64,000 bases of DNA from Streptomyces sp. NRRL F-6676 (lineage in GTDB: Bacteria > Actinomycetota > Actinomycetes > Streptomycetales > Streptomycetaceae): positions 18,271-82,270 of the forward strand of contig NZ_JOHS01000026.1 of NCBI RefSeq assembly GCF_000725625.1, written 5' to 3'. Positions 14,399-22,278 of the stretch are shown piece by piece. Below the pieces are notes generated by a model that saw only the letters and a program-made list of their open reading frames with translations, did not search any database and had not been told where the DNA came from. The translations under genes and the position numbers were made by a program. Position 1 is the first letter of the stretch; each line of letters opens with the position of its first letter.

Positions 14399-16042
14399 TC
14401 ACTTCCGCGCAGCGCCGCAGACCTTGGCGATCCAGGCGATGAAGTCGCCGGGGTCGGTGTTGGCGCCGTGCCCCTGGTCCCAGTAGTAGCGGTGGTCGAC
14501 GTCGTCGCCGAGGCCGGCGAGCGCGGCGGCGAGGTTGGCGGAGACCGTCAGCGACGTGTCGGAGTCCTTGGTGCCGAGCCGGATCCACCAGTTCCTGGCC
14601 CGCCGCGGGTTGGCCTTCCCCACCAGGAAGTGCATCGGGTTCATCAACCGCAGCTGCTCGGGGATGTCGGCCGCGAGCCGCTTGGCGGTGGTGCCGCTGG
14701 TGTCGTGCTTCAGGCTGTACGACGTGAAGTGGCGGGCCTCGGTGGTGCCGGCGCCGAACTCGTTGTTCTCGCCCGCGGAGAGGTCGAAGGCGTCGAAGGC
14801 GGGGACCGTCTTCTTCCGGGCGCCCACGTGGGCGAGGAAGCCGGCCCAGGTGAAGGTGGCCCGCTCGCCGTCCCAGGTGAGGAAGGTGCGGGCGGCGAGG
14901 TAGTCGGTGCGCGCGGAGCCCGACAGGCTCTTGAGGTAGTCGGTCGCGGAGGGCTGGAGGTACTGCTTCAGCAGGTAGTCGTCGTAGTTGCGGGCGGTGA
15001 GCGGGCCGAAGCCGTCCCTGCCGCGCAGCTTGAGGCCCGCCTGGTACTCGGCGAACTGGGACCTGAGCCGCTTGGACACCGTCTGGTCGACCTGCTTGCC
15101 GGTGCTCAGCTCGTTGTTGCCCCAGTTCCACTCGTAGGCGCCGTCCGCGTGCTCCAGGTCGGTGATCGGGCACCAGTCGCCGCTGGCGAAGATCGCGTCG
15201 GAGGCGTCGGCGGCGCCGAGTTCCTTCAGGTGGGCGTCGTAGAGCGGGCTGTCGCCCGAGGCGCCGAGCAACGCGGAGAGGGCACCCCCGGCGCTCACCC
15301 CGGAGGAGACGATGCGCGCGGTGTTGCCGGGGATACGGCCCTCGTTGGCCCGTACGTAGCGGACGGCCGCCTTGAGGTCGACGATGGCGGCGGGGGCGGT
15401 GCCGTACCACTCGCCGGCGGAGTTCTTGAGTGTACGGCCGCGGGCGCCGGGCTCGACGACGACGTACCCCGCGACGAGGGCGAGCTTCGGCAGGCTCACC
15501 ATCTCGCCGCCGTCGACCATGGCGTTGCCGCCGGACTGCACCTCCTTCGTGCCGGTCCCGCTGCCGCTCGACGCGGTGGGGGCGGGGCTGCCGCTCGCGC
15601 CCCCGGTGGGCATGCCCGTCATGCCGCCGCCGCCCACGCCGGTCGCGTCCGCCACCGAGGACGGCATGTAGCCGCCGACGGAGTTGGCGAACAGGATCGG
15701 TGCGCGGGAGGCGTCGACCTTCTCGCCGTCGATCTTCACGGGGACGCTGACGTTGAGGCTCTGGTACTTCTCGTCGACCGGCTTCGCGACGTAGGTGAGC
15801 GCCTTCCAGAAGTGGTACGTCACCTCGTGGTCGGCGCCGTCGGCGTCCGTGAGGGTGGCCGTCAGCTCGGTGTAGGCGTCCGGGTCGAAGACCAGGGAGT
15901 CCGGGGTGGAACCGGCGGCGGACGAGGACGCCGCGGTGGTCGACGCCCGGGCGTTCAGGGCGATGCCCCCGACCGCCACGGCGCCGGCCCCCGCTCCGAT
16001 CCCGAGCACCACCGACCTTCGCTTCACTGCCCTGTGCTTCAC
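14399..16042 (-). CDS. Exported alpha/beta hydrolase, tannase-like (subtype B)
   Basis: The gene encodes 547 residues from a GTG at 16042 with GGGAG upstream; an in-frame GTG at 16027 is an alternative. The N-terminus is a Tat-type signal (KRRSVVLGIGAG...) ending near the Ala-Arg-Ala-Ser site at about residues 31-34. The catalytic domain shows the nucleophile elbow GVSAGG at 248-253 (Ser250). A late GHGAN supplies the probable catalytic His, in DQGHGANTDPGDFIAWI. The pattern FDPDAYTELTATLTDADG and the large lid insertion fit the tannase-like hydrolases of lactobacilli and actinobacteria. A Gly/Ser/Met-rich insertion lies at about 135-170. It probably hydrolyses esters outside the membrane; the substrate is unproven. 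Confidence 0.8.
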   Translation of the reverse strand: MKHRAVKRRSVVLGIGAGAGAVAVGGIALNARASTTAASSSAAGSTPDSLVFDPDAYTELTATLTDADGADHEVTYHFWKALTYVAKPVDEKYQSLNVSVPVKIDGEKVDASRAPILFANSVGGYMPSSVADATGVGGGGMTGMPTGGASGSPAPTASSGSGTGTKEVQSGGNAMVDGGEMVSLPKLALVAGYVVVEPGARGRTLKNSAGEWYGTAPAAIVDLKAAVRYVRANEGRIPGNTARIVSSGVSAGGALSALLGASGDSPLYDAHLKELGAADASDAIFASGDWCPITDLEHADGAYEWNWGNNELSTGKQVDQTVSKRLRSQFAEYQAGLKLRGRDGFGPLTARNYDDYLLKQYLQPSATDYLKSLSGSARTDYLAARTFLTWDGERATFTWAGFLAHVGARKKTVPAFDAFDLSAGENNEFGAGTTEARHFTSYSLKHDTSGTTAKRLAADIPEQLRLMNPMHFLVGKANPRRARNWWIRLGTKDSDTSLTVSANLAAALAGLGDDVDHRYYWDQGHGANTDPGDFIAWIAKVCGAARK

Positions 16043-16170
16043 GGTGTGATCTCCCTTCGCGGCACGGCGACACCCTGCGGGGTGTTGCACTCGCGAACGT
16101 AGGGAGACGTCACCAAAATCGTCAACAATTTGGCCGGGCTTCATGGGGAACCCATAGGCGGAGCGAGCGA

Positions 16171-17010
16171 TCAGGAAGCGACCGGGTGCGCGCCCGTACG
16201 CCCGCCCGCCGACGCCATGCCCAGCCAGGTGTGCGGGTTGCCCTCCCAGCACCAGCCGAGCTTCGGGGCCCGCTTGCTGATCCACAGCGCGGGCACGCGG
16301 CGGTCGCCGCAGCGGGAGCCGCCGAGCGAGTAGCACCTGTTCTTGGCGAGTGTCCGCGGGAACTGGGTGAGCAGGGCGATCCCCTCCTCGATGGTGAGCG
16401 GGGTGCGGCCCCGCCGCGCGATCTCCGCCAGCGCGTCGCGCGGGACGGCGCCGCAGAACTCCTCGCCGCGTTCGACGTCGTGCAGGAGATAGGCCCGGCC
16501 GTCCGGGAGTCCGGCCTCCGGGGTGGCGACGAAGCGGTCCAGGGAGCCGGGCTCGAAGAGGCGGTCGACGAAGCCGGGGAGCCTGCCGCCGGACAGGGTG
16601 GTGCGTGCCATCAGCTCGTCGACGGGGACGAGTCGCCGGGTGACGACCAGCACGAACGGGACGCGTCCGGCCTCCGGTGCGTACGGCGTACCGGCACCCG
16701 CGGCCGCCACGGCGGCGGGGCGCAGCGGGGCGAGCAGCTCGGCGAAACGTTCCGGCGTGTGTCCGGCCGCCGCGGGGTGGCCGAGCGCGGTGAGCCGGGC
16801 GAGCTGCCGGTCGAACTCGGCGCCGGGGTCGCGGGGGGCGGGTTCGGGGTGGGTGGCGGGGGTGTCGGCTGTGGTGGAGGCGGTGGGTGTGGTGGAGGTG
16901 GCGGGCGTGGTGGGTGTGGTGGAGGTGGCGGGCGTGGTGGGTGTGGTGGAGGTGGCGGGCGTGGCGGGCGTGGCGGCGGCTGTCGTGGGTGTGCTGCGGG
17001 CCGTGGTCAT
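16171..17010 (-). CDS. DUF5701 family protein with low-complexity N-terminus
   Basis: The gene encodes 279 residues. From about residue 65 the sequence matches the DUF5701 pattern: EFDRQLARL, PFVLVVTRRLVPVDE, LPGFVDRLFEPG, LHDVERGEEFCG, LTIEEGIALLTQFP. It ends with the strongly conserved RCYSLGGSRCGDRRVPALW...APKLGWCWEGNPHTWLG. The function of the family is unknown. The first 60 residues are a Thr/Pro/Ala repeat encoded by 27-bp tandem units and are probably disordered. It lies 128 bp upstream of the tannase-like gene on the same strand. Confidence 0.85.
   Translation of the reverse strand: MTTARSTPTTAAATPATPATSTTPTTPATSTTPTTPATSTTPTASTTADTPATHPEPAPRDPGAEFDRQLARLTALGHPAAAGHTPERFAELLAPLRPAAVAAAGAGTPYAPEAGRVPFVLVVTRRLVPVDELMARTTLSGGRLPGFVDRLFEPGSLDRFVATPEAGLPDGRAYLLHDVERGEEFCGAVPRDALAEIARRGRTPLTIEEGIALLTQFPRTLAKNRCYSLGGSRCGDRRVPALWISKRAPKLGWCWEGNPHTWLGMASAGGRTGAHPVAS
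16870..16965 (-). repeat. 27-bp in-frame tandem repeats in the DUF5701 gene
   Basis: About three and a half copies of a GTGGTGGAGGTGGCGGGCGT-type 27-mer encode the nonapeptide T-T-P-T-T-P-A-T-S. The unit length keeps the frame. Confidence 0.85.
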
Positions 17011-17042
17011 ACGCGGCTGTCGTCTCCCCTGTCGCTGCTTCT

Positions 17043-17140
17043 TCTCGCGGTTCCGTGGTTCTCGCGGTTGTCGTTGTTATCGCGGTTGTCGCGGGCTCTC
17101 GTGTTTCTCGCGGCGCTCGTGCTTTCTCGCGGCGCTCGCG
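17043..17140. repeat. TCTCGCGG-rich low-complexity spacer
   Basis: TCTCGCGG occurs at 17043, 17060, 17106 and 17125, and a 19-bp TTTCTCGCGGCGCTCGTGC unit is tandemly duplicated from 17104. The A-poor stretch fills the gap between the divergent DUF5701 and DUF4328 genes. Confidence 0.7.
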
Positions 17141-17297
17141 TCTTGCGTGGCCCTCGTGGTTCCGCTTGGGGTGGGTTCTCGGTGTCATCGTGCGGAGGCC
17201 GCCCGGTGTTTCACCCTCCCCGGGGACCAAGTGGGCGTCGTGTGCCCGCCGTTGTGTGCGGCGGAGGCGCGCGGGACCGGGATGCGAGGATGGCCGT

Positions 17298-18047
17298 GTG
17301 AACGATGAGAGCACGCGTACCCCGGTCCTGCGCCCGACCCGGGGCGCGGCGCACTTCGCCGTCGGCGCGCTCGCCGTCGCCGGTGCCGCCTGGACGGCCC
17401 GTGCCGTCTGGCAGGTCCGGCTCGGTGCCGCGGGCATGCCGGACTCCGGCCCGCCCGACCAGGGCGGCGGCAGCCACCGCGGGCTGACCTCGCTGGAGGA
17501 CGGGTACCACCTCGTCAGCGCCGCGTGCGACATGGTCACACTGCTGTGCGCGGTCGCGTTCCTCACCTGGCTGTGGGCGGTGCGGGACAACGCGCGCGCC
17601 CTCTCGGGCGAGCCACCGCGGTACTCCTGGGTCTGGGTCTACCTCGGCTGGGTGCTGCCGGTGGCCAACCTGTGGATCCCGCGCGGGATCGTCGCCGACG
17701 TCCACCGCCGCAGCGCGCCCGGCGAGCGGCTGCCGCGCGTGGTGAACTGGTGGTGGGGGCTGTGGCTGACCGGCACCCTGACCGGCACCGGCCTGATGTA
17801 CACCGTCTCGACGGACAAGGTCATCGAGCGCGCCTACGACAACCTCGCCCCGCTGCTCGCCGCCGACGCGGCCGTGGTGGGCGCGGCGGTGGCCGGCATC
17901 CTGGTCGTACGAGCCCTCACGGCGGCCCAGCAGCGCCGGATCGACGGCGACGGTGGCGACGGCGGGGCCACCGGGCCGGCCGGAGGCCCCGCCGCCCCGG
18001 ACGCCGGCCCCCGTGCCGCCACCCCGGCCGGCGAAACGGCCTCCTAG
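17298..18047 (+). CDS. DUF4328 domain membrane protein
   Basis: The gene encodes 249 residues from the GTG at 17298 with GAGGA upstream. Four membrane helices are visible: AAHFAVGALAVAGAAW, VTLLCAVAFLTWLW, a helix around LMYTVSTDKV, and AAVVGAAVAGILVVRAL. The family signature is present: FLTWLWAVRDNAR, YLGWVLPVANLWIPRGIVADV and VVNWWWGLWL. The C-terminal 40 residues are Gly/Ala/Pro-rich. DUF4328 proteins are widespread in actinobacteria and uncharacterised. Confidence 0.88.
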   Translation: MNDESTRTPVLRPTRGAAHFAVGALAVAGAAWTARAVWQVRLGAAGMPDSGPPDQGGGSHRGLTSLEDGYHLVSAACDMVTLLCAVAFLTWLWAVRDNARALSGEPPRYSWVWVYLGWVLPVANLWIPRGIVADVHRRSAPGERLPRVVNWWWGLWLTGTLTGTGLMYTVSTDKVIERAYDNLAPLLAADAAVVGAAVAGILVVRALTAAQQRRIDGDGGDGGATGPAGGPAAPDAGPRAATPAGETAS

Positions 18048-18128
18048 AGCCGGTCGCAACCGGTCGCGGAAGTCCCGCCGGAAACAATCCGGTTGTGCCG
18101 CCCGCCGGGGCCGCGATACCCATGCCGG

Positions 18129-18677
18129 GTGATACGTGGCGCGAAGACGGGCCTGCGAGCCCGGACCGAGGCGGATGTGGCGGTGCTGCACCGGGAGCTG
18201 TACGAGGACGTGGTGCACCGCACCCGGGTCGACGACAGGCCGTGGCAGCCGATCGCGGCGGACTCGGGGCACTCCGTGTTCGCCGTGTCCGAGCCGTCCG
18301 AGAGCGCGGCGCCGTTCTCGGTGGTGGAGCTCGCCTCGGACGAACTGGCCGGCTCCGCCGCGGTGTGGGGCATCGACACCCACAACCGGTCGGCCCACCT
18401 CGGCATGTCCCTGCGCCCCGCCTTCCGCGGCCGGGGGCTCGGCACCGACCTCGTCCGCGCGCTGTGCGAGTACGGCTTCGCGGCGCGCGGGCTGCGACGG
18501 CTCCAGGTGGAGACGCTGGCGGGCAACGCCCCGATGATCGGGGCGGCACGCTCCGCCGGGTTCACCGTCGAGGGCACGCTGCGGCGTGCGGCGTGGGTGT
18601 ACGGGGGCTTCGCCGACGTGGTCGTCCTCGGGCTGCTCGCCGAGGAGTGGGCCGACGCCGACGGCAAGGCGCCCTGA
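18129..18677 (+). CDS. GNAT-family N-acetyltransferase (RimJ/RimL-like)
   Basis: The gene encodes 182 residues if it starts at the GTG at 18129; an in-frame ATG at 18093 would add a proline-rich dozen residues. The GNAT fold is clear: GLRARTEADVAVLHREL (beta1-alpha1), SAAVWGIDTHNRSAHLGM, the acetyl-CoA pyrophosphate loop RGRGLGTDLVRALCEYGF, and LQVETLAGNAPMIGAARSAGFTVEGTLRRA. This order matches enzymes that acetylate N-terminal or small-molecule amines. The stop codon lies inside the first unit of a 22-bp tandem repeat. Substrate unknown. Confidence 0.88.
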   Translation: MIRGAKTGLRARTEADVAVLHRELYEDVVHRTRVDDRPWQPIAADSGHSVFAVSEPSESAAPFSVVELASDELAGSAAVWGIDTHNRSAHLGMSLRPAFRGRGLGTDLVRALCEYGFAARGLRRLQVETLAGNAPMIGAARSAGFTVEGTLRRAAWVYGGFADVVVLGLLAEEWADADGKAP

Positions 18678-18737
18678 ACACACGCCCCAGGCACCCTGAA
18701 CACACACCCCGGGTGCCCTGAACACAGGCCCCGGGCG
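18672..18737 (+). repeat. 22-bp tandem repeat, three copies, at the GNAT 3' end
   Basis: Units at 18672-18693, 18694-18715 and 18716-18737 each begin CCCTGAACACA and end in a C/G-rich half; a decayed fourth unit follows. The TGA stop of the acetyltransferase gene is part of unit 1. Confidence 0.88.
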
Positions 18738-18774
18738 CCCCAAACGCACCCGCACTCGCCTTTGCCCTCTCTTT

Positions 18775-18800
18775 ACAACCCGGCGCCGGGGTGCGTCGTC
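18775..18800 (+). promoter_or_regulatory. Candidate ECF-type promoter for the sortase/sigma cluster
   Basis: ACAACC (18775-18780), a 16-bp spacer and CGTC (18797-18800) resemble the general ECF-sigma promoter layout (AAC in -35, CGTC in -10). The cluster downstream encodes an ECF sigma factor, so autoregulation is plausible. This is pattern inference. Confidence 0.4.
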
Positions 18801-18823
18801 TCTCCGCTCGATTCGTGAAACAG

Positions 18824-18845
18824 CCCGTCCGGTCTCCCGGACGGG
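18824..18845 (+). promoter_or_regulatory. 5'UTR hairpin before the anchored-protein gene
   Basis: CCCGTCCGG (18824-18832) and CCGGACGGG (18837-18845) form a perfect 9-bp stem with loop TCTC. It ends a few bases before the ribosome-binding site GGAAGAGAG of the gene at 18866. It could stabilise the mRNA or modulate initiation. Confidence 0.6.
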
Positions 18846-18865
18846 ACGACGGAAGAGAGCGATCG

Positions 18866-19219
18866 ATGCGCCGAACTGTTCTGAGTGTCATGGCACTTGC
18901 CTGCACCGCCGTACTGGCCGGCACCGTGCAGCCCGCGTTCGCCGACGACAACCCGACCCCGCGACCCAGCAAGGCCGCCACCGTCGCCCCGGCCGAGCGG
19001 GGCGGGAAGGACGCCGCCAAGACGGGGCCGACCGACGCCCCGAACGCCCAGGTCGCCGTCAAGCCGCGGGGCGCCGCCGACACCGGGGTGGCCGACGACT
19101 CGGCGTCCTCCGGGTCGTCGAACCAGAACGCGCTGGTCGGCGGCGGCGCCGCCGCGCTCCTCGCCGCGGGCGGCGCGACCTTCCTCGTCGTGCGGCGCCG
19201 CCGGGCGACCGGGGCATGA
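18866..19219 (+). CDS. Secreted small protein with C-terminal hydrophobic anchor (probable sortase substrate)
   Basis: The gene encodes 117 residues from the ATG at 18866. A Sec signal peptide (RRTVLSVMALACTAVLAG...) ends at Ala-Phe-Ala, near residue 26. A hydrophilic Thr/Pro/Lys stretch follows, then a C-terminal helix NALVGGGAAALLAAGGATFLVV and a basic tail RRRRATGA, the layout of a cell-wall sorting signal. The expected LPxTG/LAxTG motif is not exact; the nearest match is AADTG, about 20 residues before the helix. The stop overlaps the start of the class F sortase gene, so this is probably its dedicated substrate. Confidence 0.78.
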   Translation: MRRTVLSVMALACTAVLAGTVQPAFADDNPTPRPSKAATVAPAERGGKDAAKTGPTDAPNAQVAVKPRGAADTGVADDSASSGSSNQNALVGGGAAALLAAGGATFLVVRRRRATGA

Positions 19220-19863
19220 CCACCGCGCTCTCCCGGCGCGCCTTCGCCACCGCGGCCGCGGCCCTGCTGCTCGCGGGCTGCGGCGGCGGTGGCGAAGGGG
19301 TGCGCGGCGAAGGGGCGTCCGGCACGGCCCGGGGGGCGGCGGCGGGCGGCGAGAGCTCCGCCGGCCGCGACGCCGGCTCCCCGAGCCCGACCAACGCCGC
19401 GCGCCCGTCGGCGCGTTCGGCCCCCGTACGGCTGCGGATCCCGCGCATCGGCGTCGACACCCCCGTCATCCGGCTGGGCCTCGAGGCGGACGGCACCGTC
19501 GAGGTGCCGCCCATCACGGCGCACGACCGGGCGGGCTGGTACGACAAGTCGCCGACCCCGGGGGAGACCGGACCGTCCGTCCTCCTCGGCCACGTCACCG
19601 TCGGCCGGTACGGCGACGGCGTCTTCCGCCACCTGTCGGAACTGCGCCGGGGCGACCGGATCACGGCGGGGCTGAGGAACGGCACGACGGCCGCGTTCAC
19701 GGTGACCCGGGTACGGACCGTCGACAAGGCGAACTTCCCGACGGACGAGGTGTACGGCGACGTCGACCGGCCGGAGCTGCGGCTCATCACGTGCGGCGGT
19801 CCGCGCTCCGGCGACGGCTACCGCGACAACGTGCTCGTCTTCGCGGCCCTCGACGGAGGCTGA
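19216..19863 (+). CDS. Class F sortase, predicted lipoprotein
   Basis: The gene encodes 215 residues, starting in an ATGA overlap with the preceding gene. The N-terminus has a twin-Arg/hydrophobic signal and a lipobox LLAGC with Cys22. A 45-residue Gly/Ser/Ala linker leads to the sortase barrel at about residues 70-215. The catalytic triad is visible: His126 in LLGHVTVG, Cys193 in LITCGG and Arg203 in GYRDNVLVFA. Class F sortases are typical of actinobacteria and covalently attach or link surface proteins; few have been characterised. The neighbouring gene encodes a likely substrate, and an ECF sigma factor follows. Confidence 0.9.
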   Translation: MTTALSRRAFATAAAALLLAGCGGGGEGVRGEGASGTARGAAAGGESSAGRDAGSPSPTNAARPSARSAPVRLRIPRIGVDTPVIRLGLEADGTVEVPPITAHDRAGWYDKSPTPGETGPSVLLGHVTVGRYGDGVFRHLSELRRGDRITAGLRNGTTAAFTVTRVRTVDKANFPTDEVYGDVDRPELRLITCGGPRSGDGYRDNVLVFAALDGG

Positions 19864-19876
19864 GCCGAGCCCTCCC

Positions 19877-19920
19877 GGATGCCGGGCGCCCGGGCAACTC
19901 CCGCCGGGCGCCCGGCATCC
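19877..19920 (+). terminator. Strong hairpin between sortase and sigma-factor genes
   Basis: The arms 19877-19893 and 19904-19920 are perfect 17-bp complements (GGATGCCGGGCGCCCGG and its reverse complement) with a 10-base loop. A C-rich, not T-rich, tail follows. It is probably a terminator or attenuator that reduces sigma-gene transcription relative to the sortase. Confidence 0.75.
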
Positions 19921-19952
19921 TCCCCCACGTGCCCCCACGACCCTGGAGAGCG

Positions 19953-20444
19953 TTGAAACGGTCCCGTGAGAGGGCGGCGTCCGAACTGTTCGCCGCCCTC
20001 TACCCGCGCCTGGCCGGCTGGTGCCGCCGTCTCGTCGACGACGACGGGACGGCGCACGAGATCGCCTCCGAGGCGTTCACCCGGCTCTGGGCCCGCTGGA
20101 CGTCCGTGGACGAGCCGCGCGGCTTCCTCTACGTCACCGCGGCCAACCTCGTCCGCGACCACTGGCGCAAACTGGAACGCGAGCGCCGCGCCGTGCGCCG
20201 GGTCACCACGGAGGCCGCGCTGCGCCCGCACGCCGAGCAGGACGACCCGTCGGTGCGGCTGCTCGTGCAGGCGCTGCCGGAACGGCTGCGGGTGCCGATC
20301 CTGCTGCACTACTACGCTGACATGCCGATCCGGGAGGTGTCCGCGCTGACCGGGCGCAAGGAAGGAACCGTCAAGGCCGACCTCCACGCGGCCCGCGAAC
20401 TGCTCCGCGTCCATCTGAGGAGAAGCCTTGACCACACGCTTTGA
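19953..20444 (+). CDS. ECF RNA polymerase sigma factor
   Basis: The gene encodes 163 residues from the TTG at 19953 with GGAGAG just upstream; GTG 19929 is possible but lacks a ribosome-binding site. Region 2 is present as ASELFAALYPRLAGWCRRL, IASEAFTRLWARW and GFLYVTAANLVRDHWRK. Region 4 is LPERLRVPILLHYYADMPIREVSALTGRKEGTVKADLHAARELL, with the recognition helix after the turn. It lacks the C-terminal extensions of other ECF groups. The next gene overlaps it by 17 bases and encodes a single-pass protein, probably its anti-sigma partner. Likely target: the promoter at 18775-18800. Confidence 0.88.
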   Translation: MKRSRERAASELFAALYPRLAGWCRRLVDDDGTAHEIASEAFTRLWARWTSVDEPRGFLYVTAANLVRDHWRKLERERRAVRRVTTEAALRPHAEQDDPSVRLLVQALPERLRVPILLHYYADMPIREVSALTGRKEGTVKADLHAARELLRVHLRRSLDHTL

Positions 20445-21087
20445 CGACGCCCCCGACGGTCCCGACGGCGTCCACGGGGGCGGCGCGGCGGGCGGCACGG
20501 GCGGTTCCGGTGGGCCGGACGACGTGTTCGAGATGAACCGGGCGGGGGCGGGCGCGGACGAGGACCCGCTCGCGGTGATCCTCCGGCCCTTCTCCGACCG
20601 GGCCGACCTGCTCGGCCCGCCGCCCGGCCGTTACGAGGCGATCCGCCGCACCGCGGCCCGCCGGCGGCTGCTGCGCGCGGCGATCGGTGCGGCGCTGACC
20701 TGCGCGGTCGCCGTCCTCGTCGCCCTGCCGCTGCGACTCGGGGCGGCCGAGGGGCCCGCGTCCCCGACGGTGCCGCTCGCCCCGCCGCCCGCGAGCGGCG
20801 GATCCACGGCCACGACCGGACCCCGACCGACCGAGAGGCCGACGACGTCCGGCACCGGCACCCCCGGCGGGCAGAACGCCTCCGCCGCCGATCCGTCGGC
20901 GAGCGCTCTCGTGCCGGGGGAGTCGGAGTCGGGGCTCCCGGAGCCGTCGGCGCGGACCGGGACCTCGAAGCGGTCCACGGCGAAGGAACGCTCGGCGGAG
21001 GCCGAGCGGTCCAAGGCGCCGGACTCGTCACGGAACCCCTCCGGCGCGCTGCCGAGCATGGCGGCCACGGACCCCGCCACCCGCTGA
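20428..21087 (+). CDS. Probable membrane anti-sigma factor
   Basis: The gene encodes 219 residues from a TTG at 20428 with GAGGAG upstream, overlapping the end of the sigma gene. A Gly-rich acidic N-terminus leads to a short cytosolic segment (DPLAVILRPFSDRADLLGPPPGRYEAIRR), a basic stop RRRLLR and one membrane helix at about 90-110 (AAIGAALTCAVAVLVAL). The extracytoplasmic part is about 105 residues of Pro/Thr/Ser. No zinc-binding HxxxCxxC motif of ZAS anti-sigma factors is seen. The assignment rests on the gene order and topology. Confidence 0.6.
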   Translation: MTTRFDDAPDGPDGVHGGGAAGGTGGSGGPDDVFEMNRAGAGADEDPLAVILRPFSDRADLLGPPPGRYEAIRRTAARRRLLRAAIGAALTCAVAVLVALPLRLGAAEGPASPTVPLAPPPASGGSTATTGPRPTERPTTSGTGTPGGQNASAADPSASALVPGESESGLPEPSARTGTSKRSTAKERSAEAERSKAPDSSRNPSGALPSMAATDPATR

Positions 21088-21119
21088 ACCGGGACCGCCC
21101 GCACCGGCCGACATGTCAC

Positions 21120-21166
21120 ATCACGTCAGATCACGTCAGCCCGATCCAGATCACGTCAGCCCGATC
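21120..21166. repeat. ATCACGTCAG repeats over the 3' end of the sugar-binding protein gene
   Basis: ATCACGTCAG occurs at 21120, 21130 and 21150. The 20-bp unit starting at 21130 (ATCACGTCAGCCCGATCCAG) is partly repeated at 21150. The last copy encodes the final residues and stop of the gene ending at 21151, so the gene's tail has been duplicated downstream of itself. Confidence 0.75.
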
Positions 21167-22278
21167 TCCTCGCACTTCGCCGCGTACGCGGGCGTGCAGA
21201 TGTCCCGCACCGTGTAGACGCCGTCCCGGATCACCGTCTCCGCGATGTTGTCCCTGGTGAGCGCGACCACCGGGACGAGCATCGCCGGGATCCCCTTGCG
21301 CGTCGGGCTGTCCACCGAGTCGCGGGTGAGCGCGTCGAACTCGATCGAGCGGCCCTGCACCTTGGTCACCGCCATCTCGGCGGCGCTCTCGGCCTCCCGC
21401 CGGAACGGCTTGTAGACGCTCATGTACTGCTCCCCCGAGACGATCCGCCGCACCGCCGCGAGGTCGGCGTCCTGCCCGGTCACCGGGGGTATCCGGCCGG
21501 CCCCGGCCTTCTTCAGGGCGTCGATGGCGGCGCCCGCCATGCCGTCGTTGGCGGAGTAGACGGCGTCGATGTCGTCGAGCCCGACCGCCTTGATCGCCTC
21601 GCGCATGTTCTCCGCGGCGACTTCGGGCAGCCACTCCCGGGTGTCGTACGACTTGGCGATGACGACGTTGCCCTTGATCTCGTCGAGGACACCCTTCTTG
21701 AAGCGGGCGGTGTTCGGGTCGCTGGGCGAGCCGTTGATCATGACGACCTTGCTGGTGGCCGCGTGCTCGCCGAGCGCCTTGAGCAGGGCCTGGCCCTGCA
21801 CCTGGCCGACGAGTTCGTTGTCGTGCGAGACGTACGCGTCGATCGGGCCCTCGGCGAGCCGGTCATAGGCGATCACCGGGATGTGCGCGTCCTTGGCCTT
21901 CTCGACCTGCGCCGCGATCGACCCGGAGTCGACGGCGTCGACGAGGATCACGTCCACCTTGTCGGCGATCAGCCCGGCGAACTGCGCGCTCTGCCGGGAC
22001 GCGCTGGCCCCGGCGTTCCGGGCCACGACCTTGCCCTTGCCGTGGGTCAGGGCGGCGATCCGCCTGGTGATGAGGGGCTGGTCGAAGTCGTCGAAGCGGG
22101 CGGTCTTGTGATCGGGCATCAGCAGACCGACGGTGAGGTCGTCGCCCTTCTTCGGTGCCGCGGCACCGTTGCTGCCTGCCTCGACGACACCACAACCGCC
22201 GGCCAGCAGGGCCGAGGCGGTCACGGCGACCGTGCCGACCCAGCGACGAACGGCGGACCCGTGGGGGGTTGGGAACAT
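21151..22278 (-). CDS. Sugar ABC-type substrate-binding lipoprotein (XylF/ChvE-like)
   Basis: The gene encodes 375 residues from the ATG at 22278, with GGAAGG upstream. A signal peptide ends in the lipobox LLAGGC (Cys at about residue 29). The mature part is a periplasmic-binding-protein type I fold: DDLTVGLLMPDHKTARFDDFDQPL, DVILVDAVDSGSIAAQVEKAKDAHIPVIAYDRLAEG, VVMINGSPSDPNTARFKKG, DAVYSANDGMAGAAIDAL and PPVTGQDADLAAVRRIVSGEQYMSVYKP. These motifs match xylose/multiple-sugar binding proteins. No permease or ATPase gene is adjacent, so it is an orphan component or a sensor. Confidence 0.92.
   Translation of the reverse strand: MFPTPHGSAVRRWVGTVAVTASALLAGGCGVVEAGSNGAAAPKKGDDLTVGLLMPDHKTARFDDFDQPLITRRIAALTHGKGKVVARNAGASASRQSAQFAGLIADKVDVILVDAVDSGSIAAQVEKAKDAHIPVIAYDRLAEGPIDAYVSHDNELVGQVQGQALLKALGEHAATSKVVMINGSPSDPNTARFKKGVLDEIKGNVVIAKSYDTREWLPEVAAENMREAIKAVGLDDIDAVYSANDGMAGAAIDALKKAGAGRIPPVTGQDADLAAVRRIVSGEQYMSVYKPFRREAESAAEMAVTKVQGRSIEFDALTRDSVDSPTRKGIPAMLVPVVALTRDNIAETVIRDGVYTVRDICTPAYAAKCEEIGLT

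Noticed and set aside
14399..17590. 1063-codon frame linking DUF5701 upstream region to the tannase-like protein
   Set aside because: The frame passes through non-coding DNA and the DUF5701 gene in another frame; a Tat signal and ribosome-binding site place the real start at 16042.
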